From Phanerochaete sordida (lineage: Eukaryota > Basidiomycota > Agaricomycetes > Polyporales > Phanerochaetaceae), in NCBI GenBank assembly GCA_019973155.2, contig BPQB01000029.1, forward strand, positions 348,158-412,157: a stretch of DNA of 64,000 bases. Direction: 5' to 3'. The position numbers and the translations under genes were made by a program. Position 1 is the first letter of the stretch; each line of letters begins with the position of its first letter. The notes under the pieces were generated by a model. It did no database searches. It had not been told where the DNA came from and saw nothing but the letters and a program-made list of their open reading frames with translations. Shown here piece by piece: positions 1-10,865 of this stretch.

Positions 1-621
1 ACCGCTCTTGCTCGCCGCGTAGTCGGCGTGGCCGGCCTCGCCGAACTTGCCCGCCGTGCTGCCTATCATGACGATGGCGGCGCTGTCGCGCGCGGCCGCG
101 CTCGCGCGCTCGAGGCCGCGGAGGAACGCGCGCAGCACGAGGAACGTCGAGGTCAGGTCCGTCGCGATCGTCGCGTTCCATTGCGCGAGCGTCATGCGCG
201 CGACCGGCACGTCCTCCGGCGGCCAGTACCCGTGGTTCACGATAACGACCTGCACGGGTCCGAACGCGCCACTCGCCGCGTCGAACATCCGCTGCACCTC
301 GGACTCCTGCGTTAGGTCGGCCTGCACGCTCTGCACGTTCGCCGCACTAAACTCGGCGGACAGCGCGCCGAGCGTCGACGGGTTCGACCGGTAGTGGCAG
401 GACACCTTGGCCCCTTGCTCTGCTCATGCGGTGGCGGTTATCGTCTCGGTGTAGACGAGCGACGGAGGTAGGAGGACTGACTGAGGAACAGGCGGGCGGT
501 CGCGAGCCCTATCCCGCCGCTGGCACCTGCGTCGAAAAAGTCAATTCTCTACCCCAAAATTGCTTTGGTGAGCGCATATACCTGTGACCAGTACGTGCAC
601 ACCGTTCAAGCCCAAATCCAT
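1..621 (-). CDS. Short-chain dehydrogenase/reductase (SDR), partial
   Basis: NAD(P)-dependent oxidoreductase of the SDR family; the substrate cannot be told. Model: complement of <1..419, 482..526, 582..621. The protein starts MDLGLNGVHVLVTG and the first two junctions assemble the cofactor loop TGASGGIG (TGxxxGIG, Rossmann fold). Further along come a VNHG segment (the NNAG position), the strand IVMIGS with the catalytic-serine region, and at the window edge YAASK, the YxxxK active site. About 168 residues are visible of a usual 250-270, so the C-terminal third lies outside the window. Exon 2 is only 45 nt. All three exons join in frame. SDR identity is firm. Confidence 0.88.
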
Positions 622-1159
622 GGCAGAGGCTTGTCGTCGTCGCCGTGGAAAGACTTGGTCGACCTGAGCAAAACGGTCCTTCGGCGAAGGCCGGCCGGTT
701 ATTTGTAGTACGCGTGTTCCTACTCACGCCTCCATCGGATAGTCCCACTCGACTGTAGGAAATTATAGCACAGAGATAAGAAAACGAGGAGAAAGAGGGT
801 GAGGATGCGAACATAGTCGCGCAGAGGGTCTGCACAGACAGGGCTGCCGCGCGCTCCGGTCCCTCATTCTGCAACCCTGCACTCAAGATTCTACTGGACA
901 GACATCCGGACGGATGAATATGTAATGGCGAGAGAGTTCAGGCAATATACGAGGTTCATCGCCACAACTTAGCCCCACACGAGTCTGAAGTAACATACGA
1001 AGGCGAACCAAAGACAGCCCTTCACCCTCGTCGAGCAATACACGCAGCATACGGACAGCTGTCCTTGACATCCCCTTGCGCACTGAATATCAATAATACT
1101 ACAGTTCCAGTAGTCAACGCGATACAGAAAGAGCGGACGAAAGCAAAGTTCTATTAAAC
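622..1159. other. Intergenic, upstream of SDR gene
   Basis: 538 bp between the start of the SDR gene and the stop of the beta-adaptin gene, both on the minus strand. It should hold the SDR promoter and the adaptin 3' UTR. I see no gene here; open frames in it are short and lack coding character. Confidence 0.5.
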
Positions 1160-3788
1160 CTAGAAGAGGCCGAGCAGGTCGTCTTGCGCCTGCTGCGGCT
1201 GCGCCTGTGGCGGCGCGGGGGACGACGACTGGCTGAGGACAGACGGCGTCTGCGGCGGCACAGGCGACGGCGCGAGCGGCGTGCCGAACGAGAGCCCGCC
1301 GAGCCCGCCGAAGCCGTTCTGCGCGGCCGGCGCGGCCGTGGGCGCGAGGCTGGCGTTCCCGAATATCGACACGAGGTCGTCGAGCGGGTTGCTCGACGTG
1401 CCCGCGAGCAGGTTCGCGGCGGCCGGCGTCGCTGCGAGCGCGGCGGTCGCGGCGATCCCCGACGGCTGCTCGTCGGTCGCTGGGTCGTCGAAGTTGAGCA
1501 GGTTCTCGGACTGCTGGCCCGCGACGACGGTTTGTAGTGCCTTCTGTGTGACCTGCTTGTCGTCGCCGAGACTGGTGAAGCATCAGGACACGCATATATG
1601 CGACTTTGTTGGATGCTACGCACTCTCCGACGCCCCCTTTTAGCACCGCGTCGGCGCCGATGCGTCCCCGGCCAACGAACGTCTCTGCTGGCTTGTGGTA
1701 TACACTAGCCAGAGATGAAACCTCGGTCAACAGCTCCTCTAGCAGGGCAGGAGAGACTGTTGTGCGAGGTAACGATATTGGCGGGCGGTGAGCTAGGACA
1801 ACGTTCTGCCAATGATTTAGCGCCTCAGCTGATGGCAGGGATTCTTGCAACCTACCTTCGCAGCACCCGGATCTGTCGACAGCAACCGCCAGTAAATATA
1901 TGCACGGTCTCGTACATCGGGCGAGTCGCAGTCTTTCGTTGCAGTGTTCAGAATGCGCTGCACGAGCCCTTGTGATGAGTCCGGCTTGCGCAGGAAGAGC
2001 TTCACAACCGCCGTGAGCGTTTGCAGTTGGACCTATGCGGCAGAATGAGGATCGTCGCAAGTATTCACATGGGCTGACTCACAGGGTATGATTCTTCTGT
2101 GAACGTCTCGACGAATATGCCGAGTAGCTCGTCCGCGTTATCGATCTTGTTCGCGTACTCGCCGATAATCCAGATCAGCGATGCCTTGGCTTCGGGCTCG
2201 TCGAGCTCGTCCAGGTTCGCGCATAGTGTCGGGATGACGCCTTCGTAAGTGGAGGGGTATTTTCGGAAGATGTCCTGCACGGAGGGAACTCAGTCGTCAC
2301 CGGCAAATACGCCGGGTATCTGCCGCACCTTCATGACCACGACTGCTTCCTGCACAACGTAGCTCACTCGCGTGCCTATCAGCTCGAGCAGCACGTTGAC
2401 GCAACGTTCGGCGGCCTCGTCGATTTTGATGGCAGTTTGGCCGATAGCCTTAATACTCCGCCGCACGAAGTCGACGTCCACCTCCGACGAGTACCTGTAC
2501 CAATGTAAGACAAACTGTGACTCAGGAAATAAAGGATTGGCGTACTCCTTCAACTCGCTGAGAAGCGCGTCAACGTTGTTCTCGCCTGCTAGCCGGACCA
2601 TAATGTCGAGCTTCTCCACCTTGACGTACAACGGATCGTTGTACTTGCAAAAGAAGACGCGCATCTCGTTCGACAGGATGTCTGGTCGCTTCTGGAGGAG
2701 GAGGTTGATGTTCCGGAGCGCGACCCACTGTACCTCGGGCGGATTCGAGAGCAGAGTGACGAGCGGTGGGGCCATCTTGCGGACAAGCTGCTTCGTCAAG
2801 TTCTCCGACTGCACATTCCGCATGTGTATCATGATGACCTAGAACAAGCAGCTGGTAGGGATGACGAAGACATTCCTACAGGCAGATCTCGTACCTTCAC
2901 CGCGGCAAGTACTACGCTCGCGTTCGCATGCTGGAACTGCGGCACCACGCGCTCACAGATGTGCTCGCTCTCCTGGTCGTTCTCGGTCTCGTAACGCGCC
3001 AGCGCGTTCAAGATCGCGACTCGTCCCCACTCCGAACACTCGTTCAAGGCGATGAGGAGCTTGCTGAGGACATTATTCGTGATCTGGAAGATGTCTTCGT
3101 TGGAGCCTGCCGCGACAGAAGAGTTGTGGATGTCTGTCAGCGCTGCAACGGTATTCGCAACAACCTGCTTCCGTCAGTAATCTGGTACCGCGACCGCGCG
3201 AAGTGGATCGCACCATGGGGTTACTGTCCGCAATCATCTCCCGCAGCGTCTCCAGGAAGCCATTCTCGATGACCAGCTCCGGCTTCAGGTCGTAGAGTTT
3301 CGCGACACAGAGTGCTGCAGTCTTGCGCACGTAAGGGTTCTCGTCCCGCAAGCACTTCTGCAAGGGGTCGCACAGATAGTCGATGATCTTCTCCGCGCGC
3401 AGACAGCCCATAGTCCGGATCGCCAAAGCGCGTACGAGCGGGTTGGGGTCATCGGTGTCCTTGACGAAGGTGTTCACGGCAAGAATGACGAGTTCAGGCT
3501 GTGTCTTGGCGTAGTTCATCAGGTATAGGTATACGAGCTTCTTCTGCTCGAGGTCATCTGTCTGCATGTTCTTGAGGACGTCAGGGAACAGACCGCTGAC
3601 GTCTAAGATGCGCATTAGCAGGGGGATTCGCAGCATAGATACATAGAGACATACACACCCTTCTGGACGGTCATGTTTGCGATGACACGCTTGATTGCAT
3701 CCTTGCGCTTCTCCTTGTATTCGCTGTTCAGGTCGGCAGCAAGCTCAAAGTTCTCGCCTTTGCGTGGAGGAGCGCGAATGCTGGCCAT
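1160..3788 (-). CDS. APL2: Beta-adaptin of the AP-1 type clathrin adaptor complex
   Basis: Large subunit of the heterotetrameric AP complex that recruits clathrin at the trans-Golgi or endosome. Nine exons: complement of 1160..1571, 1624..1805, 1856..2032, 2083..2274, 2329..2494, 2546..2838, 2895..3164, 3214..3602, 3659..3788, closing to 736 aa. The first ~590 residues are the alpha-solenoid trunk, with hallmark segments [42 protein letters not shown] and [17 protein letters not shown]. The hinge carries a clathrin box LLNFD (about residue 623), and the protein ends DDLLGLF. There is no ear domain, as is usual for fungal beta-adaptins of 700-730 aa. Assignment to AP-1 rather than AP-2 is by overall resemblance and less certain. 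Confidence 0.95.
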
Positions 3789-4120
3789 CAGGACCGCAAA
3801 TCGTTATATAGGATACCGGACCAGGGACGAAATGAGCGAACGACGGAGAGGAGGGGTAACGGGACGTGGCAGGGTGAAACGGACGAGAGAGATGGGGAGC
3901 AGGACGTAACCGCGCCGCGGTAAGCAAGTGTGTAATTACCCGATGTAAGAACAGTAAGCTAGCTTTCAGTAACTGGGATAAGATTAGCGAAGGGGATCAT
4001 AGTAGCTCGACTTACTAGGGTAACAACCTCGAATTAGACTTTCGAGCCTCTCCTGACTTCTCTCATTCTCCTCCAGACTCACCCGCCACAAAATTAGCGA
4101 AGCTCGCCAAAGCCAAAAAT
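3789..4120. promoter_or_regulatory. Divergent promoter region, beta-adaptin / RRP41
   Basis: 332 bp separating two head-to-head housekeeping genes, so it must serve both promoters and both 5' UTRs. No clear TATA box at a sensible distance from either start. No gene seen. Confidence 0.5.
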
Positions 4121-5062
4121 ATGGTACTTTTGCGCACTCAGTTCATCACGCTCAACGACTAACGCGTCGTGAAGGCATCCAGGGTAGAGATCTTGAACGA
4201 CGATGGCTACCGGTCGGACGGACGACGACAGTTCGAGCTTCGCGATATTACTATGGATCTCTCCCAGCGGGGGACCGCCGACGGCTCGGCAATGATCACA
4301 CACGGCTTGACTCAAGTCGTCGTGTCCGTCTTCGGACCAAGAGAGGCGAAGCAGCGCTCGCAAACGCTTCATGACCGCGCCGTACTGAACGTGGAGGTGA
4401 ATATCGCGCCGTTTAGCACTGGAGAGCGGAGGAAACGGAATCGGGGCGACAAGTGAGTGCTTCTTTCGGGCTTTGGGCTTACCGTATGAAACCTGCTACG
4501 ACGTCCGGCCGTGGCTGGGGATGGCTGACCCCGTATTCGTAGACGAATCCTCGAGTTCGCGTCGGCCATCAAGTCAACCTTCGAGCCAGTCGTCCAGACC
4601 TCCCTCTACCCACGGTCGCAAATAGACATCTTCGTGCACGTATTGCAGCAAGACGGCGGTCTGTTGCAGGCGAGCATCAACGCGACTACTCTTGCCTTGG
4701 TTGGCGCGGGCATCCCCCTCCTAGACCTTGTTTGCGCTGTGACTGGCGGCGTACACTCAACATCACCTATGCTTGACTTGACGACCCTCGAAGAAAACGA
4801 TATTCCCAACCTCACCGTCGCTGTCATGCCGAAGACAGGGACCGTCACCCTGGTCACGATGGAGACTCGTCTGCACGTCGACCGGTTCGCCGACATCTTC
4901 AAGCTTGCATGCGAAGCCGGGCAAGTTATTCACAAAGAGATGAAGCGGGCTGTGCGTGCGCGCACGCAAAGGCTGGTGGACGCTATGGATGTCGGCGCCA
5001 GGCCATCCGTCGGTATTGGAGAAAATGTAGACAAAGACGTCACGATGCATGACTTTGAATGA
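4121..5062 (+). CDS. RRP41: Exosome ring subunit RRP41 (RNase PH-like)
   Basis: Subunit of the six-membered RNase PH-like ring of the RNA exosome, which processes and degrades RNA in nucleus and cytoplasm. Model: 4121..4123, 4175..4452, 4543..5062, 266 aa. The first exon is the bare ATG followed by GTACTT; a branch site (GACTAAC) and an AAG acceptor bring it to ASRVEIL, giving the family N-terminus MASRVEILNDDGYRSDGRR. The RNase PH fold is complete (ELRDITMDL; ITHGLTQVVVSVFGP; GGLLQASINATTLAL; GIPLLDLVCAVT). Length fits the family (about 245-265). As in other eukaryotic RRP41 proteins, catalysis is not expected. Confidence 0.95.
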
Positions 5063-5398
5063 ATGAGGTATATGCACAGCTTGCAGAGCGACACTAATGA
5101 ATGCGCCTCGTCAAATTGCAGGCCCTTTCATGCTCACAACGCCCATCCGGCAAAATGTGTTCGCGTAAAAAACGTGTAGGTGTCCAGGCCATCCGTGTTT
5201 CACCTGATGGCAGCTTTCCCTGATCGCCTGTGATAATGGGCCACGACGTATCGTTTAGCGAGCAAATAAAGGTTGACCACCGCGACGCGGCATCAACTAC
5301 ATAAAGCTGTCTTTCATCCCTCGCTCGAGTCACTACCACTCTTACCCCTACCACCACCATCGTCACCACAGCTACCATTGCGACACCCCCCCTGCCAT
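5063..5398. other. Intergenic, promoter of first KWNWKR gene
   Basis: 336 bp between RRP41 and the next plus-strand gene. A/T-rich AAATAAAG (about 5263-5270) could be a weak TATA-like element. The last 60 bases before the ATG are C-rich (CCACCACCATC, CCCCCCC), typical of a basidiomycete 5' UTR. No gene seen. Confidence 0.4.
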
Positions 5399-6400
5399 AT
5401 GTCGAAATTTCTGAAGAAGGAGCAGTTCGACGTCGATGCCTTCTGCGCGTCGTGGACCGACGCGCCAGTCCCTAAATGGCACGGTATTCCCGACCGCGAC
5501 GGATCAGTCGCCGACTGGCTCGCGAAACTGGAAGGCGGGCTGAAGGAGCGCAAGGTGCCCAAGGACTACTGGCACGACGTCGCGTTCAAGTACATGGGAG
5601 ACCGTGCCACCAGGGCTTGGGTCTTCGTCGGCGCGGCCACTGCGCATATGTTCGGAAGCAAGTTCAAGTGGAACTGGAAACGCTACAAGAAGGTCATGAT
5701 CCTCGTGCCTTGTCAGTCTTGATACGCACTGTGCTATGCTGTTACGCTGACTGTCTTCACAGGGGGGACTCTGGTCAACGATCCCTGGTACAAGCGACTC
5801 ACCTGGCAGATCAAGCAACAACTGCAACCCCCACCCTCTCCCCCACCGCCTCCACCACCTCCGGTCAAGCAGCCTTTCCTAAGGAGGTCCCGTACGGTGA
5901 AAGACGACGTGAAGAAACCTTCCGAGCGACCAGAGCCTCAGCGCACCGCCAGCCTCTTCACCTTCGGTAGCAGCTCGAACGCGGAAAGCTCTAAGACGGC
6001 CACCGTGAAGAAGAAGGCAGACCCGCCCAAGGAGAAAGAGAAAGAGAAGAGCATGTCCGCCTTCCTCGTCAAAGCCTCGAAAGACGGTGCGTCGTCGCGC
6101 ATGACGACACGGGCTGCCTCTAAACAGCGAGCTCCAGAGTTCGACGGACTGAACATTCCACCCGAGTGGCTCGTCATCGTCCTGGAGGCACTGAAAGGCC
6201 TCAGCTCCGAGTACCCCGTCGCTATGAGCGCGGCGTCTGCTGTCCTCATCGCCATGGGCACTATCCCTTCCCTGCCCGTGGTGTCAGCTGGGGCCGCTGG
6301 CGTGTTCCTTGCCAGCGGCACTGCGCAAACACTTGGGTCGCTCGCCGTCGGACTCGGTACCCTGCTGAGTGCGCAGCAGGCGGGCCTCATTGACAAGTAG
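5399..6400 (+). CDS. Orphan two-domain protein, KWNWKR family copy 1
   Basis: No named domain recognised. Model: 5399..5711, 5763..6400, 316 aa. Residues 1-105 form a compact domain with the motifs ADWLAKLEGGLKERKVPKDY, WHDVAFKYMG and FKWNWKRYKKVM. The intron falls after the first base of a Trp codon, exactly as in the paralogue on the minus strand at 27.2-28.4 kb. A Pro-rich run (around residues 121-133) and a basic, Ser/Lys-rich linker follow. The last ~85 residues are hydrophobic and Gly/Ala-rich (SAASAVLIAMGTIPSLP, GVFLASGTAQTLGSLAVG), enough for two membrane-inserting helices. No signal peptide. The tail resembles membrane-active tails in general, but that role is inference only. Confidence 0.85.
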
Positions 6401-6938
6401 CCCACTCGAAGCCTGCTCGCCGGTCTTGTCTCCATACCACTCCAATCTCCTTCATTTCGTCTCCGTGCTTGGACTCCTTGAGGTATCATGGCCGCTAGCC
6501 GGTCTGTATTTATATATCGTGCCTTCCAATTGTATGTCTTTGGGTATTCGCGGTGCCTGTTTGGACAGGATAGGTTTCGACGTTTGGCGCGCATCCCATC
6601 TAGCACATCAGTTGAGAGGGTGATACCGTGATACTGACATTTTCGCAGGCTCAGCTCGCGGACCTGGTTCGCGGACAATTCAGACATCGTAAGCGGGCAC
6701 AGTCTCTGCGAAACGCACTTCATCTGGCGCTGTTTCCGGGCGGGGTACCCAGCATGTGCGCTGTGCGGTTGTAAGGCCGCGGCATTCTGCATCCACATGT
6801 CCCCATGGATCAGATATCGAAGCCGGTATGCGCGTGCAAATCACGTCTTCTCAGATGAAGCTGTGTGACCGCAGGTGCATGGGTATATAAGTCCCGCATT
6901 CGCAGACAGTCGAGTCAAAGGAGTACCCAGTCACTACT
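6401..6938. other. Intergenic between KWNWKR copy 1 and DUF924 gene
   Basis: 538 bp. The right end holds the TATA box of the next gene (6883-6890). The rest shows no supported gene; the small open frames have no family resemblance. Confidence 0.5.
6883..6890 (+). promoter_or_regulatory. TATA box of DUF924 gene
   Basis: GTATATAA lies about 50 bp before the ATG at 6939, a good position for a core promoter with a short 5' UTR. Confidence 0.55.
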
Positions 6939-7987
6939 ATGGTAAGCGAATCGTTTAGCTGCCATGAACACCTTGCTGATACAAGATCTTATCTTCACAG
7001 GGGAACGCGGAAAGCATCGACCTCTCGAAGGTACTCACTCCGGAGCTGTTTGAGGCTCTCCGTCGCGTGCATCTGCCGTGGGCCGAGGACAAGCCCCTCG
7101 ACTATTACGCCGTTGCGAAAGCGTTCTTCGCTGGCGAGCCGGACACCCGTCCGGAGTTCTACAAACTCGCATTCCACAAGGTGCTCAAGCCGCTCTCGAC
7201 GCTTGGTGTCGAGAATGTGCCCGACATGATGCAGTTCCTTCCTCCGCCTGAGGCACCCAACTTTCCCTCGCAGGCCCTCGGGCTCATGCTTCTGCTCGAC
7301 CAGGTCCCGCGTTCCATCTTCTCCGGTGTGAACGGTCGGTATACAAACAGCTACTTCGACGTCATCGCGCAGAAGCTCACGCTGCGCCTGCTCGCACTCC
7401 CGGCGCACCTACGTCCGGATAGCACGGAGCGGCTCACCGCGCAGGGGTGGAGCCTCGATTACGCCACGGCCGCGCGCTTCTGGTTCTACGCGCCGCTCAT
7501 CCACTCCGAGAACCTCGAGTTCCATGGGATGCAGCTCCTTCTGGTCGACGACATGCGCCGCGTCGTCGAGAAGAGCGTCGGGAGGACAGACCCGGCGCGC
7601 GCGACGATGACGGACGACCTCAAGGACATCTACGGCTTCGCCAAGCTCCTGCGCTCTGCTCCCATCCGCGAGGGCATCGACATGGGCGACTTCTTTTTCT
7701 GGCTGCTCCGCCTCGCCGTCCTCCACGTCCCCCTCATCCAGGAGTTCGGTCGCTACCCGTACCGCAACAACTCCGTTGGGCGCGTGTCGACGGCAGCGGA
7801 GGAGCAGTACGCTAAGGATACGGACTATTTCGCGATGGAGAGGGACGAGGAGGTCATCAAGAAGATTCGCGCAGACGTTGAGGCGGGTATCTGGAGCCCC
7901 CTGCAGGATGAGCCGAGGTTTAGCGGAGCGAAGGATGAAAAGATTGTCGCACACATTTGGAGCAAGGTGATTGGCAAGGAGGAGTAG
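6939..7987 (+). CDS. DUF924 family protein
   Basis: Member of the DUF924 family, widespread in bacteria and fungi and of unknown biochemical role. Model: 6939..6941, 7001..7987, 329 aa. As in RRP41, the first exon is only the ATG, followed by GTAAGC, a CTGAT branch-like site and TTCACAG. Family signatures: LGLMLLLDQVPRSIF (the LD-Q-PR-IF motif), RFWFYAPLIHSENLEFH, then FGRYPYRNNSVGR near the C-terminus. Cytosolic by appearance: no signal peptide or membrane segment. Longer than bacterial members (about 180-200 aa) because of insertions in the middle. Confidence 0.9.
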
Positions 7988-8431
7988 CAAGTGAGACTTG
8001 TCTTCAACATCCCAGACCAATAAATTCCGCATTTAAGCCTTTTCGTTCCAGCTTCGACACGGCTGTTGTCGGCCAGCACTGGACTCGGATGGAGATTCAC
8101 ACGAGGTACGACTTCTGACGTTTGATCCTGTGAACACACAGGATCTGCAGCTCAATTACTGGACGACACGCGTTGTCTGAGACACGAGTAGTCAACGTGT
8201 CAACGGGTACGCCTCGTGTACAGAACGTCTCCGAACGACAACCCAACACCACAGATCGCGTATATATGGTGGGAGTCATCGAAGTATCGCCCGTTCACCT
8301 ATCCCAACCCGTGAGTCTGCATCCCTCACTCCAGTCTCTCGCGAGCCTTGCGGGATGTCCGAGAAATACTCAGCTGACTCCGTGTTTCTTTCATTATAGC
8401 ACACCAAACCTCTGTCGACAAGTGCAATTCA
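7988..8431. other. Intergenic, upstream of F-box-like gene
   Basis: 444 bp. A TATA-like GTATATATGG sits at about 8262-8271, roughly 160 bp before the next start, and an intron-like stretch between may belong to the 5' UTR. No gene seen. Confidence 0.4.
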
Positions 8432-10549
8432 ATGACAAGAAATTATACCTCGTTGTCGAGATCGACCGTCGCCCGGAGCCTTGCCCCGGAGATCATATCG
8501 TTAATCCTGGAGCAAATGATAACGTACCGTGTGGAGGAGAGGGCCGAAAACCCCAAGCGTGGCCTATCGAAGTGCAGTCTGACCTGTACCCATTGGGCAC
8601 AGGTAATTCGCCCAACGCTATTCAAACACCTTCGCCTGAGGAACAAACAAGACGGTGCGCAACTTCGCGAATTCCTCGAAGCACCTCCAACGCTGAATGT
8701 TCCGATATCGAACTGCATACACCAGCTCCAGCTCCGCGTCGACGCCGGTGAACAAGACGCTTCGTGGATATATCACTTACATTCATATACCCAACGTATG
8801 CCTCACTTTCGCGGCGTCGAGCTCGACCTCATCGGCTTTCGATACCCCGCAAGACCGTCACGCGCGAGCGATTCTCCAAGAAATCAAATGCCAAGCTTCC
8901 TGTCGCGTTCCCTCCCCTACACTCTTCCCATATCCACGCTTCACATCCGATGTCTAGTCCTACGAAGCTTCCAGTTCCAGAGCGAGCTGCATCTATCTCG
9001 TTTTATCGGCAGCATCAAAACTCTGGAGCGATTGACCTTGGCTTGTTTGGTATTTCGGCGCACAATCGCTCCTGAAAATCGGCAACATATGCGTCGCGCA
9101 ATGACGATGGAAAAGCTGTCTTGGATTGAAGTGGAGAAGTGCGGAGATGATGACCTTTGGACACAATTTCGTCTGGGCGTATCGCTTCTCAACGTCAGCA
9201 ATCGCCTCAAGGTCGAAGGGTCGCTTCTGGAGATGCTATTCATGGCATTCAAATATCTGCTGCCGCCCTCCTTTTCCCGTGTATCCGTCAGGGTGGACGA
9301 TGCTCGTACGTGACACAGCTAATTTCGCTGCAGTCTATGCCCTGATGGTCATCGTTCTCCGCAGAACACGCCTGTCTCATCCACGCATTCTCCGCCGCAA
9401 AGCCAAGCGTATCCGCGCATCGTTCCGCGCAGAATTCGATTGGGGATCTTGAACTACGTCTCGAGTTTGGTCCACCAGCAACCAAGGCTGGAACAAGTCG
9501 TCCGCAAGTCTCGGCACTCAAGCTTCTCAAGCTCTGGACAATCACCGTCCACAGGGCACACTGCAGCATTGACGAGCTCCAATGCTTACATTGGAATCGC
9601 TTTGACAGCTATATCAGGCCCCATATCGAGCACCTACCTCCGCTCAGAGTGGAAATCGTCAAGGACGGTCTGATGTTCGCACACCTTGTCTGCAAAATCA
9701 TTGCCGGCCACCTACTGCAATCGACGTATTCCGCCCGCAAGCTTGGCCTGCAGTTCTTCGCTACGCCACCAAGTGGCTATTTATACGACGCCCACTTGCC
9801 TGACGAAATCTTTCCAGATAGCCTCATATCCACGGCTCGCGAAAACCGAGAAGTGCGATTCAACATCGTTCCCTGCAGCCCTCCGCCGGACTTCAAGCTG
9901 TGGCTCGATTCGGACAATCTCGACGCCCTCAAGGGCTATACGCAGGGCTTAATCTGGGGAATGATGGAGCACTATCGACTGGCCTCGCCCTGGGAGGCGC
10001 AGCGTCGCGTGATAGTCAATAGGGATCCCGAAATCAGACCGTCTGTGGGGTACACTGCGAGTCGGCAGAGCTGGAAGCTGTGTCACATCGTCAAACAAGA
10101 ATATCTACCGTTACCAGTAGATGCAGCGAGGTATAGTGGCGCAAGTGATCCAAGGTCGGACACGAGCAAAGAGGCGCAGTGGGCAGGGAGGAGGCCGGGG
10201 CGGACCGACGCGCGCTACAAGGCGTACAACCTCGACCAAAACGTCAGCGTCCTTCAGATCGCCAATGACATACGCGAGGCGACAAGATACAACGTCGAGC
10301 GGGAGGTCGTCGGCTGGACTCGGAGGTGCGTTTTACATAGTAGTCTCGTTGCGTGTCCTAGAGCTGACGTGTGCATATAGACGGAGAGCCGTCCCCGGCC
10401 TCACGGCGGACCCATGGTGGACAACCAAGAAGTCCTATTCGGATCCTACAGCCTTCAACGAGCCTACCAGAAGTGATCAAGTCAAAGTCCGCCGCGCCGG
10501 ATGCTGGGAACACGCTTGCAAAAGGTCCCAGTGGACGCTGAAATGCTAG
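8432..10549 (+). CDS. F-box-like protein with degenerate C-terminal half
   Basis: Probable substrate-recognition subunit of an SCF ubiquitin ligase. Model: 8432..9305, 9365..10325, 10381..10549, 667 aa. Near the N-terminus SLAPEIISLILEQM followed by LSKCSLTCTHWAQVIRPTLF has the F-box pattern (L-P-E-I ... C-x-W ... L-F), then LRLRN. The remainder is the loosely repeated Leu-rich type common in basidiomycete F-box proteins, but I cannot define individual repeats. Both introns keep the frame. Such proteins are numerous and fast-evolving in this class. F-box call moderate, gene call good. Confidence 0.72.
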
Positions 10550-10865
10550 GAGAGAAGTGGGAGTTGCGGCTATTGCTTCAGCAAATGAAACGTTTACTGC
10601 ACAAAATGATAGTAATCGGAGACAGAATATGTACCCTGCTCACGCTACGAAGGTTGTACGAAGGCTTGGGAGCCTCCGCGGCTATGGACGCGTTTTGTTT
10701 GTACTTGTTTGAAACGCTACATCACGTGCGAGTTTGTACGCTCCCCGTGTCCGCGAGTCTCATACAGCCTTCACCTCAATCTACCCGTTCCTCATCCTCT
10801 GCCATCTCTATCTCACCGGCTGCGCCCCACTGAAAAGACCCTGCAATTGTTTCTAAGCTACAAAC
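10550..10865. other. Intergenic, promoter of SWP73 homologue
   Basis: 316 bp between two plus-strand genes. The last 100 bp are C/T-rich (CTCATCCTCTGCCATCTC), typical of a TATA-less housekeeping promoter. No gene seen. Confidence 0.45.

Noticed and set aside
1160..1571. Truncation of beta-adaptin because the ear domain is missing
   Set aside because: Fungal beta-adaptins of about 700-730 aa commonly lack the ear; the stop follows a normal hinge with a clathrin box.
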